Source: Bacillota bacterium | Lineage (GTDB): Bacteria; Bacillota; Clostridia; Lachnospirales; Lachnospiraceae | DNA length: 21,337 nt | Direction of reading: 5' to 3' | Assembly: GCA_023413555.1 (NCBI GenBank) | Contig: JAEZPG010000041.1 | Coordinates: forward strand, 1-21,337 | Shown here: positions 15,211-21,049 of the stretch, one piece after another | How the letters are laid out: each line of letters begins with the position of its first letter | Numbering within the stretch: the stretch's first letter is position 1 | Position numbers and translations under genes: made by a program | Notes under the pieces: generated by a model | Databases searched by the model: none | What the model saw: the letters and a program-made list of their open reading frames with translations, nothing else | What the model was told of the DNA's origin: nothing

Positions 15211-16113
15211 TTATAAATACTTTTGTAAGGTATTAGTCAATCGTTTCTTAAGAAGGAGACGTAGCTCAATGGGCTCTATCAATTCTGCTTTATCTCCAAA
15301 GCTTAGTACCCAGGAAAGGAGATAATCCTCATTGGTAAAGGGGAAGGAGAACAAAAGTTTTCCTTCGCTGGTCTCTTCATAGCATCCGATTCCATAGTCC
15401 TCTATCAGACGGTATTCTTCACTTTTATCAAACAGAATAACGGTTTTTATATCATCCGTTAAATAGCTACCAAAATCAAGCTTGTCTGGTGGAATCTCTC
15501 TAGGATAATACTCTTTGTTTGTAGATTCCATACTTGAGATACGATTTAGCTTATACAACTTAAACTGATCAGTTGCATTATCTATACCAAGCATATACCA
15601 ACTAGACCACTGAAAAATAATCAGATAAGGATCAGCAAGAACAGAATGATTACCGTTTTTATTATGATAGTGGAAGGTTATCTTTTTATTATGATTGATA
15701 CTCAATTGTAATAGTTCTATTTTTGGGGCAAGGGATTCTTTATAGTGGGAGGATAGGTCAATTAATATGTTATTTCTTAACAGAAGTGAATCTTTATCAG
15801 TAGTAAATTTATCAATAAGCTGTTTATATTTTTTACTTTGAGAAACACTGTCTAGTGATAAGAGTCCAGTTAGAATGGACCGTAATTCTTCGTAGGATAA
15901 GAGGGTCTTATCAATCTTATAATTATCCATAATGGAGATTCCACCGTTTATGCCCTGTGTAGTTACAATTGGAATTCCGGCCTTACAGATGTCTTCGATA
16001 TCTCGATTAATAGTTCTTCTGGATACTTCGAATCGTTTAGCAAGTTTTGGGGCTGTAGTTTTTTCGTTTTGAAGTAGAATGGTAAGAATACCAATTAGAC
16101 GGTCAATTTTCAT
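15211..16113 (-). CDS. WYL-domain transcriptional regulator (YafY-like)
   Basis: A 300-residue DNA-binding protein. Residues 1-60 form an HTH_11 winged helix (TTAPKLAKRFEVSRRTINRD), a linker follows, and residues about 135-215 form the WYL domain (SSWYMLGID stands for the W-Y-L motif), thought to bind nucleic-acid or nucleotide ligands. The rest is a C-terminal extension (WCX-like) common in this family. AAAGGAGG lies 6 bases before the ATG. It heads a - strand run with DUF3795, TfoX-like and Cys-rich HTH genes; gap to the DUF3795 start is about 62 bases. It probably controls its own unit; I could not identify its operator. Confidence 0.9.
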   Translation of the reverse strand: MKIDRLIGILTILLQNEKTTAPKLAKRFEVSRRTINRDIEDICKAGIPIVTTQGINGGISIMDNYKIDKTLLSYEELRSILTGLLSLDSVSQSKKYKQLIDKFTTDKDSLLLRNNILIDLSSHYKESLAPKIELLQLSINHNKKITFHYHNKNGNHSVLADPYLIIFQWSSWYMLGIDNATDQFKLYKLNRISSMESTNKEYYPREIPPDKLDFGSYLTDDIKTVILFDKSEEYRLIEDYGIGCYEETSEGKLLFSFPFTNEDYLLSWVLSFGDKAELIEPIELRLLLKKRLTNTLQKYL

Positions 16114-16387
16114 AAGGGCCTCCTTTATGTAGTGTTCAATCGTATAACATGACTATAAGAAATATTATTTTAGATATAGGAACTCTATTCTTAGAAGCCC
16201 ATGATATCACCTAAATAGTACCATATTTTAGGAAAAAGGGTCAAATTATTATAAAGCAATATTGCCATAGTTATGAGAATTTACGTTGTGTAAAATATTG
16301 GAATATGTTACCATATAAGTATATCGGAGTATATAGTCTCACATTTCTATTAACTACATATTATTTGTATACATGAGGGGGTATATT

Positions 16388-17629
16388 ATGAATATTACGT
16401 ATTTATTTGGTAATGGTTTTGACTTAAATCTTAATTTGAAAACTGGGTACAGTAATTTCTACAAATCGTTAACACTAGATAAAATCGCTGATAATGATAT
16501 ATATAAAGAGATTGTATATTTTACATTTGAAAATGATATTCCCCCCAAAATATGTGAGTATTTTGTTGAAGTATCTGATGATAATTTTAAAAAATCAACG
16601 TATAAAATGGTGCCAATAAAAAATGTGAAGATGTTTTTTGGTTCCTTATCTACCGAGCTTAAGAATAGTGTGATAGAGCAGATGATATCTCCGTATTCTT
16701 TATGGCGTGACCTAGAATTGGGAATTGGAAAATATGTAAGTGAAATAAAAGATAATGCTAGTAAGTATAAGTTCCTCGATGATTTTGCACATCTGATACA
16801 AGACTTGAAAACGTATCTAGTAAAAGAGAATAGTAAATTTGATATGGTAGAGGATGATGATTTTGACTTGATGGCATTGGAAACTTTTAAGTACTTTTTT
16901 AAGGAATTTAAGGTCAAGAATGCAAGAAATGATATATCAACTATTGTCAAATTCTCAGAGGATGAAGAGCATAATTATAATTTTATCACATTTAATTATA
17001 CTGATACCATTGAAAAAATCATTAAGAAGATGAAAGAGCGAAAAAGCTTGGAACAGGACGGTCAATATAATAATAAGCTGAATTCGGTAGTATACATACA
17101 TGGTAAACTGCATAGTAATCAAATACTACTTGGTGTGAATGATTTTGATCAGCTATCAGATGTGGTTTTTGATAGGCAGGATTTACTTTACAAAATGGTT
17201 ATAAAACCAATGAGCAATGATAGTATCGATCGGAGTAAGAATGTCAAATGTGATAAGATCATTAATGAAAGTAATATTATTTGTTTATATGGATTGTCAT
17301 TAAGCGAAACAGATAAAAGATGGTATCGTCTCATATTGGATAGGCTATTTTCTGATAGTAAGCTATATGTCATTATATATTGGTACAATGAATTGTATAC
17401 CAATATTAGTATATTTGAAGATTGGATTCTTGAAGAAAACATTAAGCATAAACTGTACTCTCATCTGCCTGAAGAAAGAATCCAAGAGTACATAGATAAA
17501 ATTAACGACAGGATATTGATTATGATAAATAGTAAATTATTTAAATTTGATAAAGCCTCCTATAGTAAATATTGGATGGATACTTTAGGGGAAGAAGAAC
17601 TTCAAATTGCTTCTACTGAAGAAAAATAG
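16388..17629 (+). CDS. abiH: AbiH-family abortive-infection phage-defence protein
   Basis: A 413-residue cytoplasmic protein. The start MNITYLFGNGFDLNLNLKTGYSNFY is the AbiH hallmark (I-x-GNGFD-x-x-x-x-L-x-T-x-Y-x-x-F). Later conserved blocks are FITFNYTDTIE (about 204-214), VVYIHGKLHS and IICLYGLSLSETDKRW, again typical. AbiH of Lactococcus aborts phage infection by itself; the mechanism is not established, although the fold recalls nucleotide-binding SIR2/Rossmann-like proteins. I start at the ATG at 16388, 6 bases after GAGGGGG; an ATG at 16373 lies within or before that site. The gene is more AT-rich than its neighbours, stands alone, and is followed by an intron remnant, which points to horizontal gain. 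No clear promoter. Confidence 0.85.
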   Translation: MNITYLFGNGFDLNLNLKTGYSNFYKSLTLDKIADNDIYKEIVYFTFENDIPPKICEYFVEVSDDNFKKSTYKMVPIKNVKMFFGSLSTELKNSVIEQMISPYSLWRDLELGIGKYVSEIKDNASKYKFLDDFAHLIQDLKTYLVKENSKFDMVEDDDFDLMALETFKYFFKEFKVKNARNDISTIVKFSEDEEHNYNFITFNYTDTIEKIIKKMKERKSLEQDGQYNNKLNSVVYIHGKLHSNQILLGVNDFDQLSDVVFDRQDLLYKMVIKPMSNDSIDRSKNVKCDKIINESNIICLYGLSLSETDKRWYRLILDRLFSDSKLYVIIYWYNELYTNISIFEDWILEENIKHKLYSHLPEERIQEYIDKINDRILIMINSKLFKFDKASYSKYWMDTLGEEELQIASTEEK

Positions 17630-17824
17630 TACGCTGAAGATTTAGCGATGTATTCAGAGAAAAACTCCCATAGGTGTTGTGGTCAAAAGCTGCGGTACTG
17701 GGTGTATGTGGTAAAAGGCAAGGAAGAGATTGTCAGTTGTGTATCATGAAGCGGAATGAATTACTTCTGCAAATTTACACCATGTGAAGCCTTCAATAAA
17801 GAGATAACTTATGTGAATCAGAGA

Positions 17825-17856
17825 CTTATCAGATGTCTGATCAGATGTCTGATAAG
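17825..17856 (+). repeat. 32-base self-complementary element with internal 12-base tandem repeat
   Basis: CTTATCAGATGTCTGA followed by its complement with two G-U pairs in the centre of each arm, so the RNA can fold into one uninterrupted 16-bp hairpin. The same stretch is a tandem duplication of CAGATGTCTGAT (17830-17841 and 17842-17853). It lies in the intron body, perhaps as a reduced domain IV or other stem. Confidence 0.6.
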
Positions 17857-17979
17857 AAGTCGGAAAAAGGTTAAGAGGCGATATAGTAAGGTTTTGATTA
17901 TATTAAAGCGTATAGCATTATCCAATCTTAAACTATTTACCAGTGGCAAGTTGGCTATATACCGATGTAATAACGACCT

Positions 17980-18013
17980 AAGCCCTATGATAGGAGACTA
18001 TCACGTATGGTTC
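17980..18013 (+). ncRNA. Group II intron domain V
   Basis: 34 bases with the catalytic-domain layout: AGC triad at 17981-17983, lower stem with C-TATG opposite CGTATGG, two-base CA bulge, upper stem ATAG/CTAT capped by a GAGA (GNRA) tetraloop. Departures from consensus: A instead of G at the first base and a C-T mismatch at the sixth pair, which suggest some decay or a divergent class. Confidence 0.8.
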
Positions 18014-18053
18014 TGTGAGAGGTTTGGGGTGAAATCCCCCTTACCTACTCGAC
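18014..18053 (+). ncRNA. Group II intron domain VI and 3' splice site
   Basis: GAGAGGTTTGGGG and CCCCCTTACC form a stem; the A in CCTACTCGAC, 7 bases from the end, is the likely branch point. The intron ends in AC (A-Y rule) at 18053. Confidence 0.72.
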
Positions 18054-18221
18054 CAAAATGAAACTATAACGAGAAAAAGTTATATAGCCAACTCGCTTAA
18101 GTAAGATCATGAAATGGATTAATTAAGTCTACCCTCCCCAAATGTACATATTATAAATACCGCACCTTGTACTATATGTGCAATTCGATACTCATTTTTA
18201 GAATTTCATAAATACTCTAGG

Positions 18222-18272
18222 AAAATAAAAAACACGCACCAACCCTCGAACTAAAAGATTTGTACGTGTTTT
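18222..18272 (-). terminator. Terminator after tRNA-Val
   Basis: On the - strand, an 11-bp stem (18272-18262 with 18239-18229, one G-U pair) and 22-base loop, followed by TTTTTTATTTT. It lies 17 bases after the tRNA 3' end. Confidence 0.75.
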
Positions 18273-18288
18273 CCTACTTCATAATTAC

Positions 18289-18362
18289 TGGAGCCAATGG
18301 GGATCGAACCCATGACCTCTCGCGTGTGAGGCGAACGCTCATCCCAGCTGAGCTATGACTCC
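18289..18362 (-). tRNA. tRNA-Val, anticodon CAC
   Basis: 74-base cloverleaf: acceptor arms GGAGTCA and TGGCTCC (one G-U), D arm GCTC/GAGC, anticodon stem TTCGC/GCGAG around loop CTCACAC (anticodon CAC reads GUG), T arm ATGGG-TTCGATC-CCCAT, discriminator A. The CCA end is not encoded. A promoter lies just upstream and a terminator just downstream, so it is a single-gene unit. Confidence 0.95.
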
Positions 18363-18371
18363 CTATGGAAT

Positions 18372-18399
18372 ATTATACCTCTACTGGTGAAAAAGTAAA
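18372..18399 (-). promoter_or_regulatory. Promoter of tRNA-Val
   Basis: On the - strand, TTTACT (18399-18394), 16-base spacer, TATAAT (18377-18372), 9 bases before the mature tRNA. The -35 overlaps the 3' end of tag. Confidence 0.6.
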
Positions 18400-18989
18400 G
18401 TATCCGTGGCATATTTTATTTTATTCATTTGAATGATTTTTTTATAACAAAAACAGGTGGGTTCATGATCATTAATCATACCACAGGCTTGAAGATGGGA
18501 GTACAACGTAATGGAGCCTAGGTATTTAAATCCTCTCCTTTTAAGATCTGCGCTAATTGCATCTGAAAGGGCATTCCGAGTCACCATATGGCCTCGTTGG
18601 TGATCTTTATAAATTAAGGTTCGGTTTGCTGTAAAGGACCAAAGATAGGAATCAAAGCTGCCACATTCCTCAATGATTTTTAGAAAACAATTTGCATTAT
18701 GTATAATAGCTTCTATTTTCCTTCTGGATTTAATCATACCTTCCGTAGATAGAATTCTATTGATATCTTCCTCTCCATATCTAGCCACTAGGTTTACATC
18801 ATAATTATTAAAGCACCGTCTAAAAATCTCCCTCTTAGCAAGCATCATATTCCAGTTCAAACCACATTGCATAACTTCCATCATGAGAAATTCAAATTGC
18901 TTTGTATCATTATGAACAGGTATTCCCCATTCTTCATCATGATATTGCTCCAATAAAGGATTGCTTTTGCACCAGCCACATTTATCCAT
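18381..18989 (-). CDS. tag: DNA-3-methyladenine glycosylase I
   Basis: Base-excision repair enzyme that removes 3-methyladenine from alkylated DNA; cytoplasmic, 202 residues, slightly longer than usual (about 190). The zinc ligands are all visible: Cys4 (MDKCGWC), His17 (YHDEEWG), His175 and Cys179 (NDHEPTC). Glu38 and the nearby GLNW, matching the catalytic/base-pocket region, and SHLQACGM are also present. The start ATG is fixed by MDKCGWC; the ribosome-binding site is weak (AGTGAG). Its promoter is back to back with that of the MerR-TipAS gene, which may point to shared control. Confidence 0.93.
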   Translation of the reverse strand: MDKCGWCKSNPLLEQYHDEEWGIPVHNDTKQFEFLMMEVMQCGLNWNMMLAKREIFRRCFNNYDVNLVARYGEEDINRILSTEGMIKSRRKIEAIIHNANCFLKIIEECGSFDSYLWSFTANRTLIYKDHQRGHMVTRNALSDAISADLKRRGFKYLGSITLYSHLQACGMINDHEPTCFCYKKIIQMNKIKYATDTLLFHQ

Positions 18990-19032
18990 TCCAATAACTC
19001 ACTTTCGCCAACAATAATCGTTTCATAGTTCT

Positions 19033-19060
19033 ATTATAAAATATAATGCTATATTTGCAA
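19033..19060 (-). promoter_or_regulatory. Promoter of tag
   Basis: On the - strand, TTGCAA (19060-19055), 16-base spacer, TATAAT (19038-19033). Confidence 0.65.
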
Positions 19061-19067
19061 TCATCTC

Positions 19068-19096
19068 TTGACTCTTACGTAACGTCATAGTGTAAT
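19068..19096 (+). promoter_or_regulatory. Promoter of the MerR-TipAS gene with palindrome in the spacer
   Basis: TTGACT (19068-19073), 17-base spacer, TGTAAT (19091-19096). The spacer contains the perfect palindrome TTACGTAA (19075-19082). MerR proteins bind between -35 and -10, but usually at spacers of 19-20, so this could be a self-control site of unusual spacing. Its -35 is 7 bases from that of tag. Confidence 0.6.
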
Positions 19097-19140
19097 TTAT
19101 TTATTGCTAGCAGAGAAGTATGAAAAGGAGGAGACACTAA

Positions 19141-19869
19141 ATGAAAATAAATGAAGTAGCTAAAATCACTGGGGTTACCGTAAGAACCTTGCATTATTAT
19201 GATGAAATTGGCCTACTAAAACCTAATCATGTGACAGAGGCTGGCTATCGGGTATATGGAAAGGAAGCCTTGGAGACCTTGCAGCAGATTTTATTTTTCA
19301 GGGAGTTAGAGTTTCCTCTCAGTGAGATCAAGGAGATTATGATGAATCCAAATTATGATAAGCAGGAGGCTCTGATCAAGCATAAGGAACTGCTTACGAA
19401 GAAGAGGAATCGTCTTGATAACTTGATAAAATTAGTAGAACATACCATGAAAGGAGAGAACACCATGAGTTTCAAAGAATTTGATACGTCAGATATAGAG
19501 AAGTCAATGAAAGAGTATGCAGCGGAAGCAAAAGAACGCTGGGGTAAGACGAATGCTTATAAAGAAAGTGAGGAGAAAACAAAATCCTATGGCAAAGAAA
19601 AATGGGAGATGTTGAATAAAGAAAGTGGAGTAATCTTTCAGAAGTTTGCTATCAACAAGGACCAGGCTCCTGACAGTGAAGTTGCACAGGAACTAGTAAA
19701 GGAATGGCAAGATTATATTACCAAACATTTTTATACATGCACCAAAGAAATTCTGGCTGGACTTGGATTAATGTATATGAAAGATGAACGATTCACAAAA
19801 AATATTGACCAATTTGGAGAAGGCACGGCAGCCTTTATGTCAGCAGCAATTGAAGCATACTGTCGATAA
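19141..19869 (+). CDS. MerR-family regulator with TipAS antibiotic-recognition domain
   Basis: A 242-residue transcription activator of the TipA/Mta type. Residues 1-70 are the MerR winged helix (INEVAKITGVTVRTLHYYDEIGLLKP), residues 75-108 a dimerising coiled coil, residues about 109-242 the TipAS domain (EKSMKEYAAEAKERWG near its start), which in Streptomyces binds thiopeptide antibiotics and in B. subtilis Mta controls multidrug efflux. AAGGAGGAG lies 8 bases before the ATG. It is divergent from tag. No efflux gene is next to it in this window. An internal start with a strong ribosome-binding site may yield the TipAS domain alone (see 19465). Confidence 0.93.
   Translation: MKINEVAKITGVTVRTLHYYDEIGLLKPNHVTEAGYRVYGKEALETLQQILFFRELEFPLSEIKEIMMNPNYDKQEALIKHKELLTKKRNRLDNLIKLVEHTMKGENTMSFKEFDTSDIEKSMKEYAAEAKERWGKTNAYKESEEKTKSYGKEKWEMLNKESGVIFQKFAINKDQAPDSEVAQELVKEWQDYITKHFYTCTKEILAGLGLMYMKDERFTKNIDQFGEGTAAFMSAAIEAYCR
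19465..19869 (+). CDS. Possible internal translation product: free TipAS domain
   Basis: In frame within the MerR-TipAS gene, the ATG of residue 109 is preceded by AAAGGAG (19450-19456) with 8 bases between, as good a ribosome-binding site as any in the window, and sits at the junction of coiled coil and TipAS domain. The product would be 134 residues. In Streptomyces lividans tipA the same arrangement makes TipAL and the more abundant TipAS. Inferred, not shown. Confidence 0.5.
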   Translation: MSFKEFDTSDIEKSMKEYAAEAKERWGKTNAYKESEEKTKSYGKEKWEMLNKESGVIFQKFAINKDQAPDSEVAQELVKEWQDYITKHFYTCTKEILAGLGLMYMKDERFTKNIDQFGEGTAAFMSAAIEAYCR

Positions 19870-19922
19870 TACAGTAGGGTGGGGGACTTATTTAAGGGAA
19901 TAATTTTATAATCAAACTACTT

Positions 19923-19961
19923 AAAAATGTACTATATCGAATGAGAATATAGTACATTTTT
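19923..19961 (+). terminator. Terminator after the MerR-TipAS gene
   Basis: A perfect 15-bp stem (AAAAATGTACTATAT at 19923-19937 with 19947-19961), 9-base loop, ending in a T run. Confidence 0.85.
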
Positions 19962-20035
19962 TATGTTATAGTAATATGTGGTTAAAGGTAATAGATATAA
20001 CATAATAATCAAATATATCCATAAGGATTAATAGT

Positions 20036-20532
20036 ATGAATCATGTAAAAGTATATACAAGAACATACAGAGATAACTCAGTAAAATACATAGAACTCCC
20101 TTCTCTTTTAATAGAGAAAGATGGAGAAACTAAGATATTTGGACAGTTGTTAAAATATCAAATCAATTACAACCATAAAGTAAGACTTGGCATAACAAAC
20201 TCATACAGGCAGTAGGTTTGTATTGGCTTCCAAAGAAATCTCAGACAGCAAATACTCTTCTTTCTTCTTTAAGCGATTTCTCACACTGGTTATACATTAA
20301 CTATGGAACAGAACAGCTTCACCCTTGACAAGAAGCAGCAAGATACGAAGAACGCCTTAATTGGATGGCATTGTTAACTAAAAGTGAACATTCCTTTTTC
20401 GGTCATTTGGATGATACTTATGATATATCCGAAACTGCTAAAACTGTAAGAAATATAGTCAGTCATAAGAATCCTTACGCAATACGGAATGGAACAAAAG
20501 CTTTTCCAGAGCAGCATATCTCACTTTCATGA
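20036..20532 (+). pseudogene. Broken gene, probably a phage/mobile-element integrase relative
   Basis: Coding traces without an intact frame. A start ATG at 20036 has AAGGA 8 bases upstream and gives MNHVKVYTRTYRDNSVKYIE..., stopping at 20213. Just before, at the A run 20177-20179, loss of one base would explain a shift into the next frame, which reads KSKTWHNKLIQAVGLYWLP and continues to RYEERLNWMALLTKSEHSF, GHLDDTYDISETAKTVRN and AFPEQHIS. That frame has a TGA at 20326 (probably from a Trp TGG) and stops at 20530. The general look recalls the N-terminal half of a tyrosine-recombinase-type integrase, but no catalytic R-H-R-Y part remains, so the family is tentative. Part of the middle may also be deleted at the VGL junction. 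Confidence 0.55.
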
Positions 20533-20600
20533 GCTTTTGCTTAACCGAGTAAACTGGAATTTAATCGCACAACAGATTAATTATATTCTAGTTTATAACT

Positions 20601-21035
20601 TCATAGTTTTGCGGAAGCGAATTTTGTCATCTCTTCCATCTTCTTTTCAAATATATCCGCCGGAACCAGGGCGTAGCCTTCGCCATCCTCGCTTAAGAGT
20701 ATCAATCTCTGTCCCGGAACTAGGTGGAATTGCTCCCGGGCGGCCTTTGGTATAACCACCTGTCCACGCTCATTTATCGTAACGGAGCCCCAGATGTTCT
20801 TTCCCTTAGGTGGTGGAGTGATATATCTGCCGTCTTCCAACTGTTCGGTCTTGACCAGGCTGTCGAGAGTAACTCCGTAAAGCTCTGCCAATCTGCCGCA
20901 CTTTTCTATATCTGGAATGGTCTTTCCGCTTTCCCACTTGGCATAAGCCTGTCTGGAAATATCAATTTTCTCGGCCAGCTCCTCCTGTGAGAGACCGTGA
21001 ATATTTCTTAGCATGATTAGATTATCACTGAGCAT
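20601..21035 (-). CDS. XRE helix-turn-helix and SpoVT/AbrB fusion regulator
   Basis: A 144-residue regulator with two DNA-binding modules: an XRE HTH at residues 1-62 (LSQEELAEKIDISRQAYAKWESGK) and an AbrB-like swapped-hairpin domain at about 82-130 (GSVTINERGQVVIPKAARE, then GYALVPADIF). AAGGAG precedes the ATG. It starts 14 bases after the stop of the membrane protein gene at 21050 and so is the second gene of that unit; it probably controls the unit. Its sequence is clearly richer in G and C, and uses more G/C-ending codons, than the genes to its left, suggesting recent transfer. Confidence 0.88.
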   Translation of the reverse strand: MLSDNLIMLRNIHGLSQEELAEKIDISRQAYAKWESGKTIPDIEKCGRLAELYGVTLDSLVKTEQLEDGRYITPPPKGKNIWGSVTINERGQVVIPKAAREQFHLVPGQRLILLSEDGEGYALVPADIFEKKMEEMTKFASAKL

Positions 21036-21049
21036 TTCATTCTCCTTAT

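Larger units (their letters stand above)
17674..18053 (+). mobile_element. ORF-less or truncated group II intron (3' end certain, 5' end unsure)
   Basis: The 3' end is marked by domains V and VI (17980-18053) and the terminal GAC. The 5' end is a guess: GTGTTG at 17674 is the nearest approach to the GUGYG intron start, giving about 380 bases, short for an intact ribozyme (usually 600 or more). No reverse transcriptase/maturase is encoded: the only long frame (17756-18061) runs through the ribozyme and lacks RT motifs. The intron is therefore a deleted copy or depends on a maturase from elsewhere. The 3' exon begins CAAAATGAAAC. Confidence 0.6.
17949..18093. repeat. 13-bp perfect inverted repeat spanning the intron 3' end
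   Basis: AGTTGGCTATATA (17949-17961) and TATATAGCCAACT (18081-18093). One arm is inside the intron just before domain V, the other in the 3' flank, 119 bases apart. A smaller hairpin, TATAAC (18065-18070) with GTTATA (18079-18084), overlaps the right arm. Confidence 0.65.

Noticed and set aside
17756..18061. A 101-codon open frame on + strand
   Set aside because: It runs through group II intron domains V and VI and has no ribosome-binding site or known domain; the repeat-derived CLIRCLIR segment comes from the duplicated 12-mer.
18289..18362. tRNA 3' end as proven attachment site
   Set aside because: No second copy of the tRNA 3' end is in the window, so integration there is only suspected.
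20489..20990. + strand frames opposite the XRE-AbrB gene
   Set aside because: Antisense to a gene with two recognisable domains; their translations have no domain features.
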